Made by a program: the position numbers and the translations under genes
The notes under the pieces: model-generated
Told to the model about the DNA's origin: nothing
What the model saw: the letters and a program-made list of their open reading frames with translations, nothing else
The model's database searches: none
Source: Cristatella mucedo
Taxonomy: Eukaryota > Bryozoa > Phylactolaemata > Cristatellidae
Direction: 5' to 3'
Assembly (NCBI GenBank): GCA_009760855.2
Contig: WPIO01000018.1
Span: 3,502,001 to 3,566,000, forward strand
DNA: 64,000 bases
In this document: one piece after another, positions 43,601 through 53,609 of the stretch
Numbering within the stretch: the stretch's first letter is position 1
Layout of the letters: the number at the start of each line of letters is the position of its first letter

Positions 43601-43830
43601 TCGAGAGCGCGCGCCGCCGACTATTCCGCTAGCATCGGACTTCGCCAAGAGGCGAGTTCGCGAAGGCGGCGGCCAGCCGGCGCAGAAGGTCGCCGGTCGC
43701 GTACGTCTCTCGCGTTGAGCGTGCCGCGACGCAAGCACGCGGGACAGAACACAAGCGGGCGACGGCGAAAGCGCTCGCGACGACAGGAGCGCGCGGGTCA
43801 AAAGCGCGCCGAAAATGCACGTCAAAAATA
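40640..43830. promoter_or_regulatory. GC-rich, CpG-dense island upstream of LMO
   Basis: About 3.2 kb of very GC-rich, CG-dinucleotide-dense sequence, in sharp contrast to the flanks. It lies 2.5 kb upstream of the LMO start codon. Such islands often mark promoters, and upstream non-coding first exons are common in LMO genes. Many long frames on both strands (for example 42415-41744 minus, 43057-43632 plus) reflect rarity of stops at high GC; none shows a domain. A divergent plus-strand gene is possible but not shown. Confidence 0.5.
42112..42222. repeat. 32-bp GC-rich tandem repeat
   Basis: CTGCCGCCCCGCAGCCTCGG starts at 42121, 42153 and 42185, spacing 32 bp. CAG/GCC-rich partial units continue to about 42260. 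Inside the GC island. Confidence 0.85.
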
Positions 43831-44079
43831 TTTTCTTTTTAAGGAATGCTGGTTTATAAGCGTATTCATAATCGGAGTATTTTAAGAGTATTGTAAGTTC
43901 AAGATAGTCGATGCACACGAAATAGATAATCGAAAAAGATAGTCGATTTCTGAAATAATGTTTTTTGTTGAGCTCGACAAAAGGCGAGACGACTAGACGC
44001 CGAAGAGCCGGCCGCGTTAGCGCACGTGAACGGAAGATCAAGAGGCTTGGCTGCGAATGAAGCTAATGAAGTGAGCTGT
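43831..44079. other. AT-rich flank of the GC island
   Basis: Abrupt drop in GC at about 43825. Nothing recognised. Confidence 0.4.
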
Positions 44080-44578
44080 AAGTCAAACAGAAGACCGCGA
44101 AGGTGATTCGGTTCTTGATATGGGAACAGTGAAACTTGTACAGAATTAGTGCGATGTGGCGTCCTGTTGACGAACAGGCAAGACGAGCTAACGAGTTTTG
44201 CACCATTTGCAGCCGATTAAGGATAGTGGTCGGTAGTCCTGAATGAATGGGAATAATTGCAATCTAGATGCGATGCCAGACATGCATGGGCTATTTTAGC
44301 TGTTGTACTCTGACAAAGTTTTTTCTAATTTTTGCCACGTTCCTCAGCTGAAGTAGAGCCGACTTTATCCTGGATGAAATTTCATAAAAAGTAGGGTGCC
44401 AAGAATTAGAACAGAGGTCAATGGAACGATGTGCCAGATACGATCATCTTGAGCGCGGTTGCTTCCAAATTGCTGGCAAGACTAGAATAGCCCGTAACTG
44501 CGAGATTAGTTTTATCGTCGTCAATCCTCAAGACTTCAAGCGGCCATACAATTTTGAATGTAATCGACGCATTCTGTT
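44080..44578 (-). mobile_element. Decayed LINE, related but distinct family
   Basis: ACGAGTTTTGCACCATTTGCAG near 44190 is the VQNS stretch of the RT C-terminal domain. GGGCTATTTTAGCTGTTGTA matches the AKI region, and TAGTTTTATCGTCGTCAATC near 44508-44528 matches the NDDKT region. Intervening residues differ from the dominant family. Broken. Confidence 0.6.
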
Positions 44579-44599
44579 ATGGATATTCATACAATTCAA

Positions 44600-44748
44600 T
44601 ATATGTCATTCTTATAGCACCCCAAGGAAACTTAATCTCTATTCAAGCGCTTCACATTTGCCTCGGGGATCGAGCCCACGACCTCAGCCAGACCATGGTC
44701 GGGGTGAGCACCTTAACCGCTGGGCCAAACTAGCTCCGCATTGAAAGA
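44600..44748 (-). mobile_element. SINE family A
   Basis: Reverse copy: TCATTCTTATAGCACCCCAAGG tail side, TTCAAGCGCTTCAC, box-B complement GGGGATCGAGCCC and head CTTAACCGCTGGGCCAAAC. Confidence 0.88.
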
Positions 44749-45175
44749 GGATCGGATTTTGAGCACGGCCGAGAAGGTTAATAATAATAATAGTACATTT
44801 GATATAGCGCTCTCGGAGAACTCAATCTCTTTCTAAACACTATACATTTGCTTTAAAAGAAAGCACGATCGAACAGTTAGCGGTAGCATGCTCAATGAAC
44901 AGTAAGCACAACATGGTTAGAGGTGATATGCACAGGGTCTGCTTATAAAACATAGTTAGTGGCAGGACGTACAGTGTCAGCACGCATACGCACATAAAGA
45001 ACGAATCACATAGACCCACTATATGCTGTGATAAATAGCTGCATTTTTAGCTTCTTTTTAAATGTTGACAAGTCAGGAATGTCGTAACGCAAGTCGGAAG
45101 TGAGTTACAGGTTTTGGGAGCATACTAACTAAAGTCGCGATCTCCAAAAGATTTGAAGTTCGTACCAGGTATAGG

Positions 45176-45272
45176 TGATAATAATAATAATAATAACAGT
45201 ACACTTGATAAAGGGCCCTAGGTGAACTGAATTTCTTTCTAGGCACTTTACATTTGCTGCAATGTAAACTAG
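45176..45272 (-). mobile_element. Tail-only LINE copy nested in a LINE
   Basis: AATAATAATAATAATAACAG tail, then CACTTGATAAAGGGCCC and TTCTAGGCACTTTACATTTGCTGCAATGT. The host LINE resumes with TAGGTAATCGATTAGATTC. About 97 bp in total. Confidence 0.82.
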
Positions 45273-45660
45273 GTAATCGATTAGATTCTGAAAAGCTGGT
45301 AATACGACGCTTAGCCTGGTGGGGGAGTAGATCTGATAGTTAGGCTGAAGCCAAAGAATAAGGAGACCTAAAAGTGAGTGAGTGACAAAACCTTGAAGTC
45401 GATGCATTGCTTGACTGGGTGCCAGTGCAGGTCGGCGAGAAGTGGCATGGTATGGAAACTGCGACGCTCACGACAGGCAAGCCTAGGTGCAGAGTTTTTC
45501 GCCAGCTGTAAGCACCTAATTTCACAGGGTCAAAAGTTAGGTTGAGCTGAGTGTCATTGGCGTATAAATCCAACATTGTGTTGTTCGACGAGGATATCGT
45601 CCAGAGGGGCCATATATAGTGAAAGGAAGGGAACCAAAGACAGAACCCAAAGGTAAACGT

Positions 45661-45815
45661 AAGCTAATTCAACAGCCTCATTTATATAGCGGCAGAAGAG
45701 CCTTTACCAGCTATTGCCGCAGCCTGCAGTGGAAAATAAAGGATCACCTACAATAGTACTCGAACACGATCTGGGTCGTGAAGTGCGAGCACTTTACCCG
45801 TGAGCTAAGACCCAG
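45661..45815 (-). mobile_element. SINE family B nested in a LINE
   Basis: AATTCAACAGCCTCATTTAT, GCGGCAGAAGAGCC, box-B complement TACTCGAACACG near 45747, head GTGAGCTAAGACCCA. Confidence 0.86.
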
Positions 45816-46690
45816 GTAGCCCATATTTTTAGGGCTTCTCGCATACCCGGCAGAAATTTACATCTACACTCTGATACTGAGACTATTTCTCTCACTGAGA
45901 TTGGAACCAACACAATTTAGCGCTGTGCCAGCGATAATTTGGAGTGCCGATATTCTTACTAAAAGAATCTGGTGACGAATGGCGTCAAGTGCTGCTGAGA
46001 GATGGGGGGGGGGGCTAACAGAAATGCCCTACCCTGATTGGTTAGTAGGTCATTGTAAACCAATTTCGGAGCAATTTCCTAGGGAATAATGGCTTTTCAA
46101 ACCTGATGATAGGAACTTAATAGCAAGATCAGATAAACTGATTTGATCGTATCGATGCTGGGCAACCACTGATTCACGAGTCGTTTAAAGGAAGGCAACA
46201 GGTGAACCGGACGCAAGTTACTCACGTCTACACCATCTAGGGTTGTCGTGTTGGTGAGTGGCTGGCTAAATCTGTTTGTTTCCTGAGGGACATGGGCTTT
46301 AGCAATGACTGTGGACGTATTTGCAATAATTTGTATGGTGGGCAGCAAAGGTTCTGTGAAGAATCTCATGAGAATTGTCGGTACAATTTTGATGTAGCGT
46401 GTGGTCGTCTCAGCTTGGCAAAAATCTAATGAGTTGAATAGTGACCACTGTGGAAGACGAGATAGGAGAGTGAGGCGATGTGGAGGTTGCAGTCCGGAAA
46501 CTTTGAGAAGATGGAGTCGCCTACTCCGCTCTGTCTTATCAGCCAAGAATGCATGCACAGTCGCCATTGGGATAATTGGGAAGTGTACTTACTTTTGTGT
46601 GGTCAAGAAGATTTTCGAGAGCGGAGGTTTTCACTGTTGGGTTATTGGTCGCTGGCTCGGCTATTTCTATGTAAAATTTCAACTTAGCCT

Positions 46691-47084
46691 TAGCTGAAAC
46701 TGATTAATACCACTTACAATACTACTCAAAAACCGGGAGTTGGGCAGTGAGTCCGGAATTGTTGGCGGACTTTTCAGGCTTATGTTTAGTATTCTTTTAT
46801 GTATTTATGTCAGCCGTAAACCAACGGACGTCTGGGCGGGAATAGACCTATTACTTAGTCAGAAGTGCAAACTCGTCTCGGACGTTAGCTAGAGACGTTT
46901 TTCAACTTAGCATCAAGGAGTAAAGGTTAGCATGAGGGTTGGCGGAAGAGCAGAGGACGCAAGATTTCTGTGGACAGCATCGACCTAAAGAGACTTTAGG
47001 TTTGTTTCTCTCACGTGAAATATTGGTTTTAGTTCCAAAAAATAATCCAGGGACAATGAAATCCACGTAAGATTAGAGGTGACA
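46691..47084. other. No feature recognised
   Basis: No open frame or known repeat. Confidence 0.4.
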
Positions 47085-47205
47085 CTGTGCATGTTACATT
47101 AATCATTTGATCGTGCTTTCTGTACAGAATAAGTCAAGTGCCTAGAAAGAGAAAAGTTCTCTGAGGATGCTATACAAACGAATTGTTATTATTATTATTA
47201 TCATA
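47085..47205 (+). mobile_element. LINE 3' tail only
   Basis: GTGACACTGTGCATGTTACA, then AAGTGCCTAGAAAGAGAAAA...GAGGATGCTATAC hairpin and (ATT)n. Diverged. Confidence 0.75.
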
Positions 47206-47879
47206 TGAAGAAGTAGTGAAGATTGGGGGCCATAGGTTACGCTCGTGGGAGGACATTTTGTCGACGGAGTGGCGGCCTTTAACATGTATAAGATCGGTGC
47301 CAGCCAGGGATCAAGGCTAGGGATAGATCTAAGCTAGCTACTTCCTAGGCATCTCTTCATTTCACATAGGAACACTGCAAGAGAACTCTTAAACGAAAGG
47401 TGACAAATTGCTGCTTGCTCGATGAAATGTATTGCAAAATATCATGCGTTTAAATACTATTTTTTAGTTTATTATATAATTGTGGTAAGTTTACTGGCTG
47501 GTACAGGCATGAAGTTTGCTATGACAAGCATTTGGCCGTAATCGATTGACCGCTCAAAGTAGCTGCGACGTTAGCAGAAATAACAATGCAAGTAGTTGGA
47601 ACACATCGAATCAGATCGGCTCAGATCAAAATGGATACTGAAATAGCCCCGGATGAGAAGAGAGCAATGTTTTGTTCAAAGAACTGAGAGCGAGTCAGAA
47701 AAGTCAGGGACGAAGCTGGGATTGCTACCTATATGGCCAGGACAGCTTACCACTAACTGGCTAGAGAATCGGAGATTAAAAATAATGCTTAGTAGGAGCT
47801 GAAGAAGGCGGTGACCCCTCCACCAGTTTTCCAACAAATCTTGGAGCGCATGAAAAAGAAACCTTCAGGGGCAGTATGT
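47206..47879. other. Unassigned; 47360-47570 related to 28145-28345
   Basis: On the minus strand 47480-47360 reads ISSSKQQFVTFRLRV, similar to ITSSEQQMLTFSSRV at 28208-28150. Flanking AT-rich sequence is also similar. Rest unassigned. Confidence 0.4.
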
Positions 47880-48240
47880 TATGTATCTCCGTCTGTAACT
47901 TCACAAAGTCATAAAGATCATGTGGGTGTTACGCAGGAGAGTTTTGTATAGCTCACTCACAGCCTAAGCGGCTTTCGGTACGCATTCGGTAGCCAACAGA
48001 CTTCGTCTCACGCAACAAAGAGAAAGTGGGAAGCATAGCCGAGTCAGGAGAGCAGTTGAGGTAGTGAGTAGCATGGAAGTAGCAGCTCAGGACCGCTGAA
48101 AAGGATGTGCCATAGTCGGCAGTAGGAGAGTAGTTGTCGTTATCGGTGATAGCCAAGCAGCCGGTCGACTTCAGCCAGGTCTCATTAAAAGCGAAAATAT
48201 CCTGGGCGCCTTCAACTAACAGACTGCTAGCAGCTATCAT
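47880..48240 (-). repeat. Repeat D, copy 4, joined to a LINE endonuclease-like fragment
   Basis: Repeat D occupies 47880-48140. Upstream on the minus strand (48240-48140) the frame reads DIFAFNETWLKSTGCLAITD and continues into repeat D. ETWL is the Glu-containing motif of APE-type LINE endonucleases. This suggests repeat D may derive from a LINE 5' coding region or is fused to one. Short and not conclusive. Confidence 0.6.
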
Positions 48241-48450
48241 ACTGCTACCACTTTATGAAGCAGTTTATTGCACAATGAGCGGGCATTCCAGAGCCAAAAG
48301 CTTACACGCGGTCATCGAGTTGAGTGTAAGTTGTATCGCATCTATCATTAGAAAAACCTGAAAACCACTTCCGACTTCAATGCGTAGTGGTAACAACGAT
48401 GCACGCCGTCGATTCGGCGCCGGTGGCGAAATGGCAACAAACGCGCGTAT
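48241..48450. other. Unassigned
   Basis: LINE-like words (GAAAACCACTTCCGACTTC near 48361) hint at a further decayed LINE end; nothing firm. Confidence 0.35.
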
Positions 48451-48716
48451 TAATACATTTGACATGGCGCCCTCAGAGAACTCAATCTTTTTTCTAAGCA
48501 CTTTACATCTGCTGCACAGGAAGCATGATCGAATGGTTGGTGGTAGCATGCTCAGTAAAACGAAAAGAATAGCATGTGTAGGTAATGCACCGTTGCCTGT
48601 CTTCTCGAGCTTCTGTTCCCCACTGTAAAACTTCCTTTGCAGCAAATGTAAAGCGCGTAGAAAGAGATTGAGTTCTCTGAGGGCGCTCTATCGAGTGCTT
48701 TATTATTATCGTTATT
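48451..48716. mobile_element. Inverted pair of LINE 3' tails
   Basis: A minus-oriented tail (48451-48580: TTGACATGGCGCCCTCAGAG...) faces a plus-oriented tail (48608-48716: CCTTTGCAGCAAATGTAAAG...GAGGGCGCTCTATCGAG). The arms are about 100 bp each with a short spacer, so transcripts could fold back. Confidence 0.82.
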
Positions 48717-49580
48717 ATCCTGAAAAACGTGGTCGTCTGTTCTATGTGGCGTCTTGCTCGTGGCCCCGCCCTTGGACGTCGGGCAAATCCGCCGCCAGCC
48801 AATGGCGGCGATCTCCGAAGCCTCAGTCCTCACCGTATGTACCTAATGACCCTTCGCTTTCGCTCTCGTCCTCCTCTTCTTCGATCGATTCCAATCCTCC
48901 GGCGCGCTACGACTCAACGAGCGAGCGCTCCGTCGTTGCGTAGCTGGAAACCCTCAGCTGGCGAGCTGGCGCCGGCGTCGCTTAGCGCCGAGTCGACTCT
49001 ACGCGCTACCGCAGCGCAGCGCGCTGCGCCTTAATTAGTCTAAGCCTTTAGGCAAAGCCGCGCGACTGCTGGTGCCGCCTCGTTCTGGCTCCTGACGCCA
49101 TCCTTAGCCTACCCTCCGGCTCTGCAGATATCGACTGATCCGAGGCCTCCCCAGGGCGTACTCACAGAAATCGCGATGTGAAATCGCGATGTGAAATCGC
49201 GTGTTACGCGACACGTCCAGGCGCAGGCGGTGACTCAGATCTCGTCACCCAAGCTCTGAAAAAAGCTTGCGTCTCCGCCCGCACTTGCTGTGCATCGCAC
49301 TCGAGCCTACGATGACCTCACCGATGTGGGCAAAAACGGACCGGCGTTAATTAGGTATGGACCTCTCATTTCCGAGAGATGAATAGTTAGTCGTACCGGG
49401 CCGCTAGCTGTACGCAGCCAGTTAAGTTAAAAGCGACCAGCGATGCCGGCGTTAGTATCGTAATCTCATTAGTAGTCTCACGCGACCTAATGCATGCCAT
49501 TGCCCAAGGCTGGAAAGAGCTATCAAAGTCCATCTGATTAAGCAAGAATAGACCGGAAATTAGCGCTGCGAAGCTTCGAT
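48717..49580. other. Unassigned, GC-rich at 48760-49110
   Basis: A 101-codon plus frame at 48729-49034 is Arg/Ser/Pro-rich without a recognised domain. A direct duplication AATCGCGATGTGA occurs at 49170-49200. Not called as coding. Confidence 0.35.
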
Positions 49581-50080
49581 TTTGCACATATATCGCGGTA
49601 CGCTATTTTTCGTATATACCCATACAATTGTGAGCTATTGTACCCAAGCGTTCCCATTCCAATTGGCTGTAAATTCGCGGGTTAATACCGCAATCCATTC
49701 TAATTCTCCGAAAATGCACCGGAAATTAACTGTGCAAAACTTATATTTTCATGGAATACTGCACAGTGCTATCGTTCAGGATTAGAGTAGATCGAGCTTG
49801 ATTTTGGTGGAATGCTGTGATTGCGGCAATTGATAATGCCTTCAAAGCCCATTCGCACGGAAACGCAAAATGGCGGGAAATTGTGAAGGTACATTTAACA
49901 AAGGTGTACTGTCATAAGGAATTAAAATTAGAACTTTGCCCAACTGATTTCCCTTCAACTTTTGCTTACTTAGATTGGACTACACCAATTTGTCTCACTC
50001 ATCACTCGGCCTGAGGATCAGTTGTCGTACCACCCTCTCTGTCTCCCTTTGTTTTTTGATCGCACAAAAGCGCTCTAGCG
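49581..50080. other. No feature recognised
   Basis: Short frames only. Confidence 0.4.
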
Positions 50081-50082
50081 TA

Positions 50083-50196
50083 CACTCACGCACACACGCG
50101 CGCGAACTCTCACTCGCACACGCGCGCGCGCACGAACGCTCGCACATACACGTACACAAACAAACACACACATACACTAGCGTGTGGCGGCGAATA

Positions 50197-50238
<42 letters not shown>

Positions 50239-50315
50239 CACTCTATCTCTCTCTCTCCCCTCTCTCTCCCACTCATTCTCTCTCTCGCTCCCTTTTTCTC
50301 TCTCTCTTTTACTGG
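50083..50315. repeat. CA/CG then CT microsatellites
   Basis: (CA)/(CG) alternation at 50083-50180, followed by (CT)n at 50200-50310. Alternating purine-pyrimidine next to a polypyrimidine tract. Confidence 0.92.
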
Positions 50316-51077
50316 CAATCGTGTCTCTTACAATTCTCTACTAAAAAATCTCATTCTAGCATTAGTTCACAAAGCTGGTGCATGTATGTTAGATATGTAT
50401 GACAAGCTAGGAGTTACGCTTGGCTCTGAAGAAATTTGAGCACTTCTGCTCTCATAGTGGCTGGTGAAATATCAACAGGACTCTTTTTTAACTTTCAAAG
50501 GATTCCATCTAGACCAAAGGGTTATGAACACAATAGAGAAAAGATGAGCGCAACTATGAAACAATGGCTGAAAAAATGGTCATATATTGAAGTTTTTGGA
50601 ACTTTGATTTATGGAAAGAAAAACAAGTTATAAATGCAATCCCAAGTTTTGGTGAATGACAGGTGACCGGAACATGGTAAGTAAAGTTACTTTGTAAGAC
50701 ATGTTTAAACCAGAACTGGTACATCTACATCAGTAATGTGATTTTCCGTGAATAACGTCAACGGAGCGGCTTATTTTTGTAAACTTTGTAAATAAAAGCT
50801 GCTTAGCCCTAAACGAATGCTAGACCATCACTTGAAACTGTGAAACAAACGTATACGCACATTTCAAAATAATTACGCGCACATTGAGGTAAACTCTCTG
50901 ACTGGTAATTAAAATGAAGTATATAATGAAGTTAGATAGCATCAACGATTACTTTGTCTAAAGTGGGTGCTGCAGTTGCATTTATGACGGAATCGTTAAT
51001 TCCAAAACCTGAGTTGTAATAAAATACCAGTGGAGGTATAGAAATTTTTTTGAAGACCACGTTTTCCTGCATGACTA
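50316..51077. other. AT-rich, nothing recognised
   Basis: No open frame above 66 codons and no repeat family identified. Confidence 0.4.
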
Positions 51078-51545
51078 ATAATAATAATACAATAATGATA
51101 ATACACTTGATAAAGCGCCCTCAATGAACCCAATCTCTTTCTAGGCACTTTACATTTGCTGCAAAGGAAACACGATCGAATGGTGAGTGGTATCATGCTT
51201 GATAAATAAGATGAATAACACGGTGATTGGTGGCATGCACAGGGTCAGCATGCAAATATGGTTAGTGGCAACATGCACAGTGTCAGCACGTATAGGCACA
51301 TAAAGTAAGAATCGCAGGGACCCACTAAATGCTGTCATAAATAGGTGCGTTTTTAATTTCTTTGGACATGTGGTCAAATCAGGGGATGTCTTAACGAAAG
51401 TCGAAAGTGAGTTCCAGGCTTTGAGAGCATACGAACTAAATGCACGGTCTCCAAAGGATTTGGTTTGTACTAGGTATGAGGAAACATATAGTTTCCGAAA
51501 AGTGGGTGGTAAGATGCTTGGCCTGGTGGAGGAGTAGATTAGTTA
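51078..51545 (-). mobile_element. LINE 3' end fragment
   Basis: AATAATAATACAATAATG tail, hairpin, 3' untranslated body, and the last coding part up to CTTGGCCTGGTGGAGGAGTAG at 51540. Confidence 0.88.
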
Positions 51546-51649
51546 GATGCTTGCTAGGTTTACAGGCGTAAAAGCTGAAAATCCTCGGCATTCAAAATCA
51601 GCGCCCTTGGACAAAATTGACAAAACCAAGCAAGAGGGCTGCGTAGCAG

Positions 51650-52417
51650 CTGGACCACAGAGGATCTCGACGTCATCTGGTGAGCCATCAAAGTACGGGG
51701 TACCCCAGAAATTCGTTTCTATTCCTCTACTTTTAGCAATCTATACTCTTCCTCTTGCCCACGTAGTCAAAAATGAACAATCATATAACAATCAATCATC
51801 AACAATCGTCTAGGCTTTCATTTTCGTGCATAGGACACACACACGCCTGTACTTGTTGTTTGATCCCTTTGATTTATTACCTCATTTCATCCCTTACCTG
51901 ATTCTCTGACTGCCTTTGAGCATTTCGCACTCTCCCTCTCTTGCATCACCAAGCACATTTCTGCCATTTGAAATGAGAGGCAGCCAACTTTCTCAAGTTG
52001 AATGACTAAAAAGCCAACTTACAAGTAGTTTGGAGAAAACTGATTGGCACTTTGAAATTGAAAACCCCAACCCTCAAAAAGGACTCGGCGCGCATATCTC
52101 CTGTAGCAGTATCTGCACACGACCAGGGTGCCCTGTTCCAAAACGACCTTTCAGTAGATGACTAGATGAACAAATCAATGAGATGTATCTATCAATGATC
52201 TATCATCTATTAATGATGCTCGGTCAAGTGATACCCTGCGTTCATCTATAAAATATTGCGAATATGTGGCTTGAATATAAAAATATACCGCCTTTAAACT
52301 GGTCCATGCATTTTTGACATCCCGCGTAGACTTCTCTAACTCAGCAGGTCTTCCAGCGCATGAGATTGGACGCATGCATTCAGTGCAAAACTCTGAAGCC
52401 AGGTTTTTTGTCTTATA
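51650..52417 (+). mobile_element. Decayed LINE RT, 5' portion of an interrupted copy
   Basis: GEPSKYGVPQKFVSIPLLL near 51680-51735 is a decayed RT motif and LPLAHVV follows. C-terminal-domain words appear at 52300-52410 (GCATTTTTGACATCCCGCGT; GTGCAAAACTCTGAAGCCAG). Sequence continues past the nested tail at 52537-52600. Confidence 0.72.
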
Positions 52418-52536
52418 ATAATAATAATAATGTACTTGATAAAGCGCCCTCAGAGAACTTAATCTCCTTCTAGGCGCTTTACATTTGCTGCAAAGGGAAA
52501 TGTAATTAAATGTTAAGTGAAATCATGCTTGAACTT
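52418..52536 (-). mobile_element. Tail-only LINE copy nested in a LINE
   Basis: ATAATAATAATAATGTACTTG, AAAGCGCCCTCAGAG, CTTCTAGGCGCTTTACATTT, then the host LINE resumes with TTGAGCGTCGCAACTGCCAC. Opposite strand to its host. Confidence 0.85.
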
Positions 52537-52600
52537 GAGCGTCGCAACTGCCACATTAGACAGTGTTTCCCGTGCCACTCCTATGTGAATAGCTCTTACT
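52537..52600 (+). mobile_element. Continuation of the interrupted LINE
   Basis: GAGCGTCGCAACTGCCACAT is the RERRSCHI coding stretch that should directly follow the sequence before 52418. Confidence 0.65.
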
Positions 52601-53609
52601 TGTAACTCTTAGCTTGTAAGCTAAGTGAATAAAGGTATTGAGCTCAGCTTGATAAGAAAATGTGAACAATTTAGTAATTGCCCTAAACCAGGGTAAGACT
52701 TTTTTTTAATTAGAAAAACGTTAGTGCACAGCGTCGCTGAGACTGATGACAGCTAGTTCTCGTTCCCGTAGCGGATAGCCCCAATAGCTGAAAATTATTA
52801 GCGAATGCGAAAGATCAGAGAGAAAACTATTCAACAATGAATATAGATGAACAAATGCAAACAAGACTTGTCCGATTACGAAACCAAATCCAACGAAACG
52901 TTGCTGCCTTACATTAGGAGCTAATGGCAATAGACTCAAACCCTTATCTGGTCCAGGTAATAGTACAGACGGAATGCGTAGATTACATCTTCATTCCTCG
53001 GATGGACTATAGCGACGATAACGACTGATATCAAAGGAGCAAAAACTAATGGGTCCCATAATAGGGTGATCCTTGAGATACAATTAACATTGGAAAAACT
53101 ACAAAAATAATTCGTCTATTTGACAGGTGATATCATGAATGGACACTTAAATACTGCGTCTACTTTTTAAAATACTAGAAGCAAAAACGTCTACTTTTTT
53201 GGGCACTGCACAAGCGACCGCTGCCATGATATCACCGATTTGTTTATCACTTGTGGTGAAATTTGGCGTGACCTTGGCGTAAAGTTAATTCCACATAGTT
53301 GGCGCGAAGCGAATTTCAGGTTTTTCTCACTTTGAAATGGCAGAAAATTTGATACCATGTTGTTCCTGAGTAACAAGTATTATTTTGAAAGAGATTCTGC
53401 CCCAAAAGCATAGAAAATGTTCACCTTACCCAAAAACTTTGCTTTTGTGGGCAGGACTATGAGACATTTGAAAGGTACACATATACAATAAAAAACCGGG
53501 AGAAATACCTGTTCTGAATCTTGTGGATCACATATATTCGGATGAAAAACCCCTGAATTTAAATGTACTTATACAGAAGTAATACACAAATGACTACATA
53601 GTATTTATA
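52601..53609. other. No gene or repeat recognised
   Basis: AT-rich, about 1 kb, short frames only (52939-52721 and 53376-53191, minus). Confidence 0.4.

Larger units (their letters stand above)
44775..46690 (-). mobile_element. LINE with RT remnants, interrupted by two later insertions
   Basis: One minus-strand LINE. The N-terminal RT side is at 46567-46097 (VSNLRPVHLLPSFKRLVNQWL segment). Palm traces at 46000-45840 include AFDAIRHQILL. At 45576-45540 the box is YAND instead of YADD. C-terminal domain runs to 45273 and the 3' untranslated part and hairpin lie at 45175-44775. It is split by a tail-only LINE copy at 45176-45272 and a SINE-B at 45661-45815, giving a relative order of insertion. 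Many frame breaks; inactive. Confidence 0.75.

Noticed and set aside
43057-43632. 191-codon plus frame in the GC island
   Set aside because: Same compositional cause; no domain and no splice support.
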